Translations under genes and position numbers: made by a program
Shown here: positions 23,601 to 33,927 of the stretch, piece by piece
Numbering within the stretch: position 1 is the stretch's first letter
Layout of the letters: each line of letters starts with the position of its first letter
The notes under the pieces: generated by a model
What the model saw: only the letters and a program-made list of their open reading frames with translations
What the model was told of the DNA's origin: nothing
Databases searched by the model: none
Assembly: GCA_009760855.2 (NCBI GenBank)
Contig: WPIO01000016.1
Location: 1-64,000 of the forward strand
From: Cristatella mucedo
Lineage: Eukaryota > Bryozoa > Phylactolaemata > Cristatellidae
Direction: 5' to 3'
DNA length: 64,000 bases

Positions 23601-24894
23601 TTACCGTGATATAGAGCACCTTTTCCACTTTGACTATGACATCGAACACCATCACCTCTTTTACCGTGATATAGAGCACCTTTTCCACTTTTACTATGAC
23701 ATCGAACACCATCACCCTCTTTTACCGTGATATAGAGCACCTTTTCCACTTTTACTATGACATCGAACACCATCACCTCTTTTACCGTGATATAGAGCAC
23801 CTTTTCCACTTTTACTATGACATCGAACACCATCACCTCTTTTACCGTGATATAGAGCACCTTTTCCACTTTTACTATGACATCGAACACCATCACCTCT
23901 TTTACTGTGATATAGAGCACCTTTTCCACTTTTCCTATGACATCGAACACCATCAGCTCTTTTACCGTGATATAGAGCACCTTTTCCACTTTTACTATGA
24001 CATCGAACACCATCACCTCTTTTACTGTGATATAGAGCACCTTTTCCACTTTTACTATGACATCGAACACCATCACCTCTTTTACCGTGATATAGAGCAC
24101 CTTTTCCACTTTGACTATGACATCGAACACCATCACCTCTTTTACTGTGATATAGAGCACCTTTTCCACTTTTACTATGACATCGAACACCATCACCTCT
24201 TTTACCGTGATATAGAGCACCTTTTCCACTTTTACTATGACATCGAACACCATCACCTCTTTTACTGTGATATAGAGCACCTTTTCCACTTTTACTATGA
24301 CATCGAACACCATCACCTCTTTTACCGTGATATAGAGCACCTTTTCCACTTTTACTATGACATCGAACACCATCACACCTCTTTTACCGTGATATAGAGC
24401 ACCTTTTCCACTTTTACTATGACATCGAACACCATCACCTCTTTTACTGTGATATAGAGCACCTTTTCCACTTTTACTATGAGATAGAACACCATCACCT
24501 CTTTTACTGTGATATAGAGCACCTTTTCCACTTTTACTATGACATCGAACACCATCACCTCTTTTACCGTGATATAGAGCACCTTTTCCACTTTGACTAT
24601 CACATCGAACACCATCACCTCTTTTACTGTGATATAGAGCACCTTTTCCACTTTTACTATGACATCGAACACCATCACCTCTTTTACCGTGATATAGAGC
24701 ACCTTTTCCACTTTGACCATGACATCGAACACCTTCGCCAGTTCTTCTTAGTTTTGCAAACTTTCACTTCTTACTATTACAAATAGTACAAATGCCTTTA
24801 AGCATTCCTCTCATTCCTTTAGTTAAATCAACTTCAACATACTGTTCATGAACGGTATCAGTTTGTTTTTACACTTCAAACAATAAATTTCCAT
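20631..24894 (-). pseudogene. Zinc-ribbon protein with a huge minisatellite expansion
   Basis: On the minus strand the gene begins at the ATG at 24892-24894 with MEIYCLKCKNK. A second CxxC (GICTICNSKK) follows about 40 residues later in a shifted frame. The two Cys pairs and the spacing match the small zinc-ribbon proteins (DUF5679-like) found in Polintons and related viruses. The normal body is then replaced by about 67 copies of a 60-base unit, 20 codons each, read as GDGVRCHSKSGKGALYHGKR in the frame that reaches the original C-terminus. That end, SSGEGIPAIFPSIYNVAACRR without the last residue, stops at 20631 and overlaps the protease start. Indels inside the array switch frames repeatedly. 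Confidence 0.7.
20704..24732. repeat. 60-bp minisatellite, about 67 copies
   Basis: The unit starts CCTCTTTTACCGTGATATAG and ends CATCGAACACCATCA. Almost all copies are exactly 60 bases; about ten differ by 1-3 bases, mostly in T runs. Two sites vary in a mixed pattern along the array (ACCGTG or ACTGTG; TTTTACT or TTTGACT), which shows repeated duplication of multi-unit blocks. There are no unique spacers. Because 60 is a multiple of three and the unit lacks stops in most frames, long false open frames appear on both strands. Confidence 0.99.
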
Positions 24895-24915
24895 ATCTAT
24901 TATACTATAGAAAAA

Positions 24916-25591
24916 CTGTCGTTAAGAGTTAGAGCTTTTAATTTTGGACAAGATGTAGAAACTGAACATAAAGAAGCATTGCCTAAAGTTCCTATTAGAG
25001 CATTCGTGTTGGGACCAAGTGGAACAGGAAAATCACAATTATTAATGAAATGGATATTCTATGGAATGCTCAATTGTGATACATGTACAATCATTGCTTC
25101 AAGTTTAGATCAAAAGTAATATAAAGGTCTTATGTCAAAAGCAAAAGATAAACCTGCTTTTTTTGGGTTAATGGAATTTATAATATGCCAGATGTTGATT
25201 CACATAAGAATTGTTAGAATGTTGTTGTATTAGATGATTTGATGACAGAAGATCAATCTTAGATATTAGATTATTTTACTAGAGGTAGACATAAATCATT
25301 GAATATATTCCATCTTGCTCAAGGATTTACTAATATTCCTAGAAAAGAAATAAGAAACAATCAAAATATTATTATAATCTTTAAACAAAATAATACTGAT
25401 ATAGAATACATTCGTGATTCATATCTTGGTGATATAGATAAGAAAATTTTTCAAAGAATGGGTAAACTCTTGTACTAGAAAATAGATATAGTTATTGTGT
25501 TATTGATCTAACTAAGACTGAATCAGAAGGAAGATTTTGGTCTGTATATAATACAGGCAAGCAATTAATGACTATTTTTAATTTAATATAG
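24916..25591 (+). pseudogene. A32/FtsK-HerA type DNA-packaging ATPase, broken
   Basis: The Walker A motif is clear (FVLGPSGTGKSQLLMKW, about 25010-25060). Walker B (VVVLDDLM, about 25225-25250) lies in a different frame. The sensor-like block FHLAQGFTNIPRKEIRNN follows at about 25310. This is the capsid-filling ATPase conserved in Polintons, virophages and large DNA viruses. Breaks include a TAA at 25117-25119, a frameshift before Walker B, a TAG near 25260 and another frameshift near 25480. A start motif (CTATAGAAAAA) precedes CTG where an ATG is expected, so the start codon also seems lost. It diverges from the zinc-ribbon gene. Confidence 0.9.
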
Positions 25592-25611
25592 GGAAAATCC
25601 TAAATGGTAAA

Positions 25612-26382
25612 ATGTACGCAAGTAAAAACAAACCTTACAGAGGAAGTGTTCAAGAAGCAATAGCTTTAGAGAATGAGCTTAATGTTTAATATTTAATATT
25701 TAGAAAGTGTACGTGTTGCAACTATTCTTGATAATAATCAAGAGATACAAAGAATTGAAGCAGAAATGCAAGCAAGAGATAGAGTAGAACATGTATTGAA
25801 TGAACGTGCATTAGAGAAATCAACTGATAATTATGGTAATGTTGCTATTGATAAACTAAAGAAAGTTAGACCATCACTTGCAATTCAAATGACACAAAAA
25901 GAACAAGCGCGAGAACAATTACAAAGGGCAATAGAGCAAAAAGCACCTGTAGATATTTTAAACATATTAAAAAAAGGATTTGCAGCTATCGCTGAAGGAA
26001 AGTCTAAAAAGCGATTAATATCGCAAATCAAGCGAAGACACATGCTGCTAATCCAGAAGTGAGACAAGCAATTTATTCTCTTCAAAAAGAAGTTGCAGCG
26101 AATCCTAATGTTAATCCTTCAAATGGTAAGAAACCTAACAAAAGAGTTAAAAAGGCAAAAGTGATTCAATAATGAGTTGTTCAAACTGAACCAGTTGTTT
26201 AAGGACCAGCCGTTCAAGTAGCTCAATCTGAAACAAATGTTCAATTAGAGAAGAAACAATATCTTCTTAATAAAATTAAAACTAAAGGATCAGTATCTAC
26301 TAGTTTAAGAAATACTATAGAAAATATGAGAGTTGGGGAGATAAAAAGTCATTTGATTCTGATGTTATATTTCTCCTTTTAT
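25612..26382 (+). pseudogene. Long coiled-coil protein, broken
   Basis: It starts MYASKNKPYRGSVQEA at 25612, 20 bases after the ATPase stop. After a TAA and a frameshift the main open piece (25766-26062) is highly charged and helical (EAEMQARDRVEHVLNERA; KEQAREQLQRAIEQKA), then basic (NGKKPNKRVKKAKV). The following Gln/Val-rich tail has three stops. Its place between ATPase and capsid genes suggests a virion core or scaffolding protein. No family is assigned. Confidence 0.5.
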
Positions 26383-26704
26383 AATTAAGAGCTGTGGAAT
26401 CAAGAAAACCTGTGGAAAAATTGATTTATAGTTATCTTAACTATAATCCAGTTGGTAAATGAATAAAGATAGTTCCATTATTTGAAAGTAGGGAAAAGGA
26501 AGTATTTGATAAGATTGATTTATGGCTTTGTGAACTTGCTGCTGGGAATAGAGGTGTAATAATTTTTATCAGTTCTGCTGTTGATTATCTTGCAACATCT
26601 CAAAAAGCTCCAAAGAGCTTTTTGAGATGTTGCAAGATAATGTTGCATGATGCATGATGTTGCTATGTTGCAAAAATAAATGATCTTGTGTATAATATAT
26701 CGAA
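26383..26704 (+). other. Coding remnant ending in a strong hairpin
   Basis: The frame around 26395-26600 reads PVEKLIYSYLNYNPVGK then IKIVPLFESREKEVFDKI, so a small gene once existed here. It ends in a 27-bp perfect hairpin (26584-26641). Beyond that lie short ATG-rich repeats and TATAATATAT just before the next gene. Confidence 0.4.
26584..26641. repeat. Perfect 27-bp inverted repeat with 4-base loop
   Basis: The left arm 26584-26610 (containing TTGCAACATCTCAAAAAGCT) and the right arm 26615-26641 are exact reverse complements around the loop CAAA. This was checked base by base. It is flanked by further GATGTTGC/TTGCATGATG repeats. Confidence 0.97.
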
Positions 26705-27568
26705 ATTAGTGATTTGTTAAAAGGTTTTAACGATATATTTAAGAGTGTTGGAAGTATTAGAAAATCTGGTCAAGCAACTAAAGAAGGATAGGTTTTTAAT
26801 ATAACTGGTAATACTAATACTATTATTAAAGCACGCATAAGTCAACCAATATTGTTAAAAGTTAAAAACTTTAAGATTTGTTTTAATAAGTGTGTTAGTA
26901 CTGATTCTATTAGAGATATTAAAGATACTAATAATAGTTTTGTTTACAGAGTTACTGGTGGATCAGAACAAACAATAACAATAAGACCTAGAGTTTATTC
27001 TGCAATATCAGATGATGTAAATATTGGTATTGCTGATATGATAAATAATTATATTACACAATCAGGTGCAGCAGCAGATTAATTTCAACTATGTATTGAT
27101 ACTGCTACTTCTCATTCTTGGATTAAAATGTCAGCTTGTTGGACATTCCTTGCCAGTAAGTCTAGTATTTCTACTATACTTGGTTTTACAGGTTCTGCTT
27201 ATGCAACTGATACAAAGTTCTCTACATTGTATCCTGATATAACTCTTGTTGTCTGCACACCCAATGCTAAGTTTACTTCTGAAAAGGAAGTTTTTGTTTT
27301 TGATCTAAATCTTATACTTGTAAATTGTAATATGGTTGCTAGTGGAACAAGTCATATAAATGGAAAAGAAGCACAAGTTTTAGGAAGTTTTGATTATAGT
27401 TTCCATCCATGGGAACAAATGGTTCATGAACCAAATACTATTGAATATCATAACATAGCTAGTGATTACATTTCTGAAATAGTAATTACTGTAACTGATC
27501 AGAATCTGAATTTATTATATTTTAGTTCTCAACAAATTACAGTCGTTATAGAAATAATTGAAGTTTAA
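26705..27568 (+). pseudogene. Jelly-roll minor capsid (vertex) protein 1, two stops
   Basis: One frame runs from about 26705 to TAA at 27568 with only two interruptions, TAG at 26789-26791 and TAA at 27080-27082. The N-terminal part reads ISDLLKGFNDIFKSVG. The C-terminal half is beta-rich (YPDITLVVCTPNAKF; EKEVFVFDLNLILVNC) and ends with EIVITVTDQNLNLLYF. That ending is typical of the single-jelly-roll penton-type proteins that close the five-fold vertices of Polinton-type capsids. The start codon appears changed (ATT). It stands upstream of a second protein with the same C-terminal style. Confidence 0.68.
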
Positions 27569-27578
27569 TATAGAAGAA

Positions 27579-28660
27579 ATGTCAATAAGATTAAGTGAAA
27601 CAACCAGTTCAGAATCAAAAACATTAGTGCCACAACTTATACTTGGATCTGATTCAGGCTATAATAAAATTTATTTACGTAGAGTAGAGTTTACTTCTAC
27701 AAATAAAATTATATCAAATATTACTACAAAAGTGAAAGATATTCTTTGGTATAGAAGTGGAATTGATCAACCAAATTTACCAATTACAATTTCTCCTGTA
27801 TATTATTATAATAATACAATTGTTGATGCTATTAAGAATGCATTAAATATGGCTGGAGCATTTTATAATGTTAGTAAAAGAAATTCAACAGGAATAAAAT
27901 TTAGTGTTGATACTAATAATAATAATAATGCACTTGCTAAAGTGCCCTCAGAGAACTTAATCTCTTTTTAGGCGCTTTACATTTTCTGCAAAGGTAATTT
28001 ACTTACAAAGGGAAAATACTGGCGATAGAATAATTATGAAGGTAACAACTGGTGTTGTTGTTCCACTGGGAAGTAATGCTGGTGTTAAAAATTCCATTGG
28101 AGATACGTTAGGTTTTTAACTCAAATCAACAACTGACGTTTGATCCTACTCTTGTAGGTGGAACTCCATACGAAGCAATAGGAAAAGCAATTTTTTATTG
28201 GAATTTATAAAGCATGGAATAAAATGGCTTTACGAGATAATAAAGGAATACGATGAATAAGTGTAGATTGTGATTTAGTTAATCCGTTTAAGAACTATGT
28301 AGACAGAAGAAAAGGGTTATTAGAATAATGTACATCTCTATATTTTATTGATATTGATGGCATTAGTCTAGGTGAAAAAGTTGATCTACATATTGTTAAT
28401 GTAATATATCTACCAACATGTGATGATATAGATGAAATTAGTTGTTTTAAAATAGGATTAAGTGAGTAAAATGGAAATGCTATAAATATTATTACTGATG
28501 TAGTTGCAACTATAGAAATATCAAAGAAATATAGAGCAATAAGTAGTTATGCCAGAACTGGACATGGTAGAGTTCATGGTGGTTAATATCATGGATATGG
28601 ATTACTTGATAAAGTGATTGGTGGTGTTACTAAAGCAGCACCAATTGTAACAGGAATAAC
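27579..28660 (+). pseudogene. Jelly-roll minor capsid (vertex) protein 2, broken
   Basis: It starts at the ATG at 27579 behind AATATAGAAGAA, 11 bases after the previous stop. The N-terminal part is open (SIRLSETTSSESKTLVPQ; GYNKIYLRRVEFTSTN) until a CR1-B tail interrupts it at about 27910. Beyond the insertion, in changing frames, come LTFDPTLVGGTPYEA, VDCDLVNPFKNYVDRR and VDLHIVNVIYLPTCDD. The order (N-terminal strand region, CDLVNP block, late beta strands) matches penton-type proteins of Polintons. A basic Gly-rich end (ARTGHGRVHGG) follows. At least five breaks are present. Confidence 0.68.
27908..27998 (-). mobile_element. CR1-B 3' tail insertion
   Basis: It shows (AAT)n, TGCACTTG, AAAGTGCCCTCAGAGAACTT, then the rest of the hairpin and TTTTCTGCAAAGG. 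It is the reverse complement of the CR1-B 3' end and interrupts vertex protein 2. Its exact right edge is uncertain within about 15 bases. Confidence 0.88.
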
Positions 28661-28696
28661 TAATGCCAGAATCAATATTGCCAACAAGGTATTGAA

Positions 28697-29134
28697 ATGC
28701 ATCAAGCAAGAAAACTTACTGAACCACAGACAAAGAAAGAAAAGTTAGATCAAGATTAAGCTATTAAACTTAGAGAGATAGATGATAAACTTAGAGAAGG
28801 GAGAAGAAAGGAAGAACTTGAATATGAACTTGAGAAGAAAGGAAAAGATGAAGATTATGATAGAAAGATGAAAGAAATGGATATTGAATTAAAACGTATT
28901 ATGCTTGAGAAGGTTACTAAGAAATCTAAAATAAGTAGAAAAGCTAAGATACAAGAAGAACCAGAAGTAGAAGACTATTCAGAGATTATAAAAGAGAATG
29001 ATCCAAAGGTATATAAAGAAATAGAGAAATTAATTAGTACTAAAGCTGTTGTTCCTTATGTTAGACTTGATGGTTATGGTGGAGACATGAAGAGAAGATT
29101 AGGAGCTGGTTTATATATTCAAAGTAGAAAATAA
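28697..29134 (+). pseudogene. Charged coiled-coil protein, one stop
   Basis: The frame opens with MHQARKLTEPQTKKEK at 28697, has one TAA at 28757-28759, and is then clean to TAA at 29134. Residues about 20-75 form an extended Lys/Glu coiled coil (REGRRKEELEYELEKKGK; EMDIELKRIMLEKVTKK). The end is different, YVRLDGYGGDMKRRLGAG, with Gly-Gly and Gly-Ala sites that an adenain-type protease might cut. It lies directly in front of the major capsid gene, a usual place for a scaffold or core protein. The function is inferred only from position and composition. Confidence 0.55.
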
Positions 29135-29159
29135 CTTTTATTTTTTTTATAGAGAATAA

Positions 29160-31792
29160 ATGGCAAGTGCACCTATCGATAGTAAACTTGAACTTTGTGA
29201 TCCTGAGTTTCCTGATTACAAACTTAGACATTATCAATTTAGAGAGTTTAATCAAGCGAATGGAAATGAAACTGATACTGTTAATTCTAAACTAGTTACA
29301 TTCATTGTACCTGGTGAACAACAAACGTGTTGTGTTCTATCTGATGCTTACCTTTTACTTGAGGGTCAACTACAAGTTCAAACTGTTGCTGGTAACCCAC
29401 CTGCTTATGCTGCACCAAATATAAATCTTACTATGGGTTTTGTTAATAATGCAGGTACATGGATGTTTAGTAGTATGAGAATTAGACTTGGTACAGAGGA
29501 AATTGAAAGCCTTCCACTAAAAGAAGGAGTTGGAAGTGTCTCAACACTTATGGGCCTTCTATGTTATCCAAATGATTACAATAGAACTGAAGGTCTTGCA
29601 ACTGGATGAAAAAAGATGAAGCAAATGCAATAGATGATTTGACTAACTAATTCATACACTAGTCCTAATGCCTCTGGAGCTAGTACTGCAAATATTGGGT
29701 TCGTTTATAGGAGAGCTATTATGAATAACATTATTGATGAAACTGGAAATTTTAGCATTGCCCTTCCTCTTGCACGAATTTCTGGTTCTTGTGCTGACAT
29801 GAACAAAATTCTGTAGAATACTCCTTTTGCACTTGAAATGACTCGAAATGACTGGTGAAAGTAATAATAACAGGGATGCTATTATGACTAATGCAAGTGG
29901 AGGTGCAAATGATATACTTAACACAATGACGACGTAATGTAATGTAATGTAATGTATCTCCGTCAGTAACTCCACAAAGTCATAAAGACCATGTGGGTGT
30001 TACGCAGGAGAGTTTTGTATAGCGCACTCATAGCCTAAGCGGCTTTCGGTACGCATTCGGTAGCCAACAGACTTCGCCTCAGGCAACAAAGAGAAAGTGG
30101 GAAGCATAGCAGAGTCAGGAGAGCAGTTGAGGTAGTGAGTAGCATAGAAGTGGCAGTTCAGGACCGCTGAAAAAGATGTGCCATAGTCGGCAGTAGGAGA
30201 GTAGTTGTCGTTGCGAAAGAATTGTGGAAGCGAGTTCCACAGTCTAGAACCTGCAGAGCTAAAGCTTCTGTTGCCAAGTGTCTTTAAGCGGAGGAATGGG
30301 ACAGCTAATTCATTGTCCACACAGGACCTGAGGGCACGAACAGGCTGAAACTGATGCAGCAGTTCAGCTAGGTACGAAGGAGCCAAGCCGTGGCGGGCCT
30401 TGTGGGTCAGCGTAAGAACTTTACTCTGTATCCTTTGCTCAACCGGCAACCATCCTAGCTCTTCCAGCAAAGGTGACACGTGCTCAAACCGCTGGGACTT
30501 GAAGACCAGCCTTGCAGCCATATTCATAGTCCGCTGCAGTGGCATAATAGCTTTCTTTGGTAGCCCAGCCAAAAGGGAATTACAATAATCAAGCCGAGAC
30601 AGAACTAAAGAGCTAGTTAAATTTTTTACAAGTCACTGTGGGAGACAGCTTCTAATCTTGGATAGGGATCGGATTTGATGGCTAGCTGTAGAGGCAGTCT
30701 TCTGAATGAAGCTTTTGAAATTGAGGCAGCTGTCGAACACGACACCTAGATTACGAGCACGTGGTGAAGGTCGCACAATAGCATCACCTATTAGAACAGC
30801 AAAACCTTTTAATCCAGCCACACGCTTAGGGTGTCCTATGAGAAGCAGTTTGGTTTTATCGTCATTTAATTTCAGGAAGTTTTCCGACATCCAGGATCGA
30901 ATATCGGCAAAGCAAGCATTCAATTTCTCAGTTGCTGCAGCAGATTCCGACGGTTTAAATGACAAATACAACTGAGTATCGTCAGCATAGAAGTGATATC
31001 CTATTCCATGGGCCTTAATCACTTTTCCCAGAGGTTGCGTATAAATGGAGAACAGCAAAGAGGTGTTACTCCAGCATCACCAGCAAATAGTGGAAATGGT
31101 GTTTACATTGATTGTAAAAATGCAATGTCAAAAATGAGACTTATTGTTGCATGTGTAACATCGAAAGAAATTTTTCAAAGAGCACTTGCTGATATTTCAA
31201 GTGAGAGATCAAAGAAAATAAGACTTAACTATAGAGTAAGACGATATGAAAATATCACCATATCTTCTCTTAATCAAGGTCTTAAATTTACTAAAACACT
31301 CAGTTCAAAATTCAATTGATAAAGTTTGATGGTTGATTGTTGCAGCTCAAAACTACATTAAATATGGAAATTCTACTCAAAATCCTTTTACTTACAACCA
31401 CTGTGGTATTAAAAGTAATAGTGTACTTGCTAATGGATCCAAACAATATCCTGCAGTATTAAGATCCAATGATTTCAAGAAAGGAAAATGTTCTCCTTCT
31501 TTCATGGATTTCACGACTTTTAGAAAACAATATCTTGCACTTAATGAAGTTACTGAACCTGTTGGTGTTACTTATCCTGAATGGTTGACTCTATACCCTA
31601 TTCCTGTTATTGATTTGCAATACAATGATGAGCCTCTTTGAGTAACTTCTAGACTTGATATAACTGTTGAATTCAATACGGCCTTACCAAATGATGGAAC
31701 TCAAATAATGATTCACTATTTGACTATTTGTGAGAATAGTTCAAACTTCTCTTGAAGTAAAGGAATTTTTGTTTATGATCGAAAAGATTTTT
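29160..31792 (+). pseudogene. Double-jelly-roll major capsid protein, split by CR1-A
   Basis: The intact N-terminal 149 codons (29160-29609) begin MASAPIDSKLELCDPEF and include WMFSSMRIRLGTEEIESL and STLMGLLCYPNDYN. These are the surface and turn blocks characteristic of Polinton/adintovirus major capsid proteins. A TGA stands where this family usually has Trp after ATG(G). Later pieces in shifting frames are FVYRRAIMNNIIDETG (about 29700) and, beyond the CR1-A insertion, KKIRLNYRVRRYENIT (about 31215) and GVTYPEWLTLYPIPVID (about 31565). The protein would build the pseudo-hexameric capsid shell. The start has TATAGAGAATAA before the ATG. Multiple stops, frameshifts and an 1.1-kb insertion inactivate it. 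Confidence 0.85.
29935..31069 (-). mobile_element. CR1-A retrotransposon inserted in the major capsid gene
   Basis: On the minus strand it encodes the later half of a CR1/L2-like reverse transcriptase. The catalytic [14 protein letters not shown] lies at about 30960, [12 protein letters not shown] follows, and the 190-codon C-terminal end runs down to 30000. The 3' end is four TAATG-type pentamers at 29936-29957. It is 5'-truncated just before the YADD block. A frameshift near 30600 separates the two open pieces. Confidence 0.93.
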
Positions 31793-31805
31793 AATAAAGA
31801 TATAA

Positions 31806-32063
31806 TGACTAAATCTAATGCAAAAATCCAAATGTATTAAATGTTCAGAGGAATGGAAGAAAGCTATGAGTTTAAATATTGGTGGATCAGAAGTTTATTC
31901 TGTTTTAGGCAATGGTGTGGTTTTCGGTGCACGCATTGATTGTGATGTTGTAATTATTGCTAATAGAAAACTAAAAAAATATATTGCTAATTCACAACCA
32001 ATGAGGTTTCCTCAAATTTTATTTGGAAAAGTTTCTAAACCTAATGCTGCCATATATTTATAA
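31806..32063 (+). pseudogene. Unknown small viral protein
   Basis: The ATG at 31806 follows AAAGATATA. The frame shifts after about 11 codons into an 81-codon open piece with ECSEEW-like Cys residues (SKCIKCSEEWKK) and a beta-rich run, ARIDCDVVIIANRKLKKY. No family is recognised. Confidence 0.4.
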
Positions 32064-32602
32064 ATGAAATTAGATAGAAAGATTGAAAACGCATATTATT
32101 CTTTTACTAGTGATGGTGTTAATCGTTATTCACCTGATGGAATTATAGACGAAGATACACTAATAAAAATAAAATGTTTATGGAGTAGAAGAATAGTTAA
32201 AGATTGTGTACCAAAAAGTATTTAGCTCAGTATTTACTTGGGTTACATGTTCTAAAACTAAGCAAGTGTTTTTATTCAGAGTTTGAAATCTTTGTTCCCG
32301 GCTAGAATTGTAAAGATGTTCCTAAAGATTATGTTGCGCCAGGACATGTTCGTACTCCTACAACTCATGTTTTTTATATGCCAATAAGAGAAGCATTGTT
32401 CATGTATTTACTTAAAATGAAAAATACTTTGATTTTGAATTTGATATAATGGGTGAATATGGACGTTTAAACAATAAAAAAGTTCTGGTTTTGATATAAA
32501 ACATTACATAACAAAAGTTGAGATACAAGTCGTTGAAGAAGAAGATTATGGTAGATTTGCAAGAATTGTTCTAATCGTAAGAGAAGTTCTAGAAAGAAGT
32601 AA
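32064..32602 (+). pseudogene. Unknown viral protein, about 180 aa, broken
   Basis: The ATG at 32064 directly follows the stop of the previous gene and ATATATTTATAA. The first 53 codons are open (MKLDRKIENAYYSFTSDG). Further coding blocks in other frames are KDYVAPGHVRTPTTHVFY (about 32325) and RFARIVLIVREVLERSK before a TAA at about 32602. The frame changes show decay. It lies between the capsid and fibre genes and may be another virion component. Confidence 0.4.
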
Positions 32603-32628
32603 AATAATAATCAATAATTATATAGAAA

Positions 32629-33600
32629 ATGGAAAAAGTTCATAATGAGGACTATATATCAAAAGTTAATGGTATTATACTTTCAGATTTGAAGGCTAAT
32701 GGTAATATAATCATAAATTTATCCGATCCAGTCAATGATTCTGATGCTGTAACAAAATCATATGCTGACACCAGTTTTTTTGTTATTTCAGGAACGGCAC
32801 TTTATCTTGCTGGTAAAACCATTTCAAACATCGGTCGAGGTGTTAATCCTACCGATGCTGTTAATTTTAGCCAAATAAATAACTATGTTGAAAAGACTGG
32901 TGATACAATGAGTGGAGACTTAAACATGAATAGTTACGCTATAACATCAACATTTTGGAGTTCAGGTAATACAAAACCAACAGTATTAAATGACCATTAT
33001 TGTATTACGTATGGTTCAATGAAAGATGTATTATTAAAAGCATCTCCTTCAACAACAAAGATTGATATGCGTGGATATTCAATAACAAACGTTGCCGAAC
33101 CTAGTAATGCTTCTGACGTTGCAACTGAATCTTATGTAGATAAAACAGTTAGAAAAATAAAAGAATAGCTCTATCAATGGATATCAATGCAAAGTACTCA
33201 ATACTAAATCTGTCAACACCTTATTCGTGGACAAAGAAAACAGCTCAACCTATAATGATATTAAATATTATGGTTGTTGGAACATCTAATTGAATGTTTA
33301 AAAAACCCAATACTGATACAACTGCTGTATCTGGAGATGTAAGAGCAATGCATACTTCTCCATCAGGTGTTTACCTCAAGTATTATGTATATTTTACAAG
33401 GCTTCCAACGGAGTATTACTTCATTGATACAACTGGCAAATTAAGACTAAGCCTCTTGGTCAGTTATGTACCCTTCTGAAAAGCATAGGGGAAATAGTAA
33501 GACTATTAACTCTTTTAACTGTGTTGCTTTACGTTTACCTTTAACAAGAGAGAATAGTTTTGAAATAGCACAAATAGCTTCATGGTCTAAACAATAATGT
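32629..33600 (+). pseudogene. Fibre-like protein, copy 4 (plus strand)
   Basis: The start MEKVHNEDYISKVNG is placed by TATATAGAAAATG. The open 179 codons hold three phage-type fibre repeats: NLSDPVNDSDAVTKSYAD, NIGRGVNPTDAVNFSQI and NVAEPSNASDVATESYVD. They also hold the shaft phrase KTGDTMSGDLNMNSYAI. A TAG at 33168 and later stops break the C-terminal beta-rich head, which continues in pieces to about 33595. It shares its N-terminus style with copy 3 (16498, minus strand). A receptor-binding role is inferred from the phage families with this repeat. Confidence 0.75.
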
Positions 33601-33904
33601 AAAGACGTAGAACACAATTGTTTTTAAAGTGTTTTTTAACTAATGAATGTAATTTAGTTGGTCTCTCCTTTTTAAATGAATTAATATTTATGTTACAGCA
33701 TGAACAAATTATAATTGTATCATTACGCATAAGACTAGAATCAAATTATGTTTTAATCATATCTTTATAGCAGATATCACAAGGTATTTCGTGTTTTTGC
33801 TTCGGTCTTTTATTTTTCATATGAAAATAAGGATAAATTCCTTCAAGATATTCAGTTTCATTAAATGCATTAAGACATGTCTCCCAAAATATTTCCATTC
33901 CCTA
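33597..33904 (-). pseudogene. Putative Cys-rich zinc-binding protein, one stop
   Basis: On the minus strand a frame of about 100 codons starts MEIFWETCLNAFNETE. It has CDIC (about 33775) and CSCC (about 33705) pairs separated by about 20 residues and a basic end (KKHFKNNCVLRLYI). One TAA interrupts it. Paired Cys suggest a zinc finger. No family is recognised. It ends against the plus-strand fibre gene and starts next to the divergent integrase gene. Confidence 0.4.
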
Positions 33905-33927
33905 TAGAATGTCATTTTTAACTCTAA

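Noticed and set aside
20558-24732. Very long open frames (up to 766 codons) on both strands, repeating MVFDVIVKVEKVLYITVKEV or LFHFYYDIEHHHLFYRDIEH
   Set aside because: They are frames of the 60-bp tandem array, which lacks stops in most frames. Only the minus-strand frame joining the zinc-ribbon gene ends has any claim to past coding.
20704-24732. CRISPR-like array
   Set aside because: Units are directly adjacent with no unique spacers, in eukaryotic DNA, and there are no cas-like genes.
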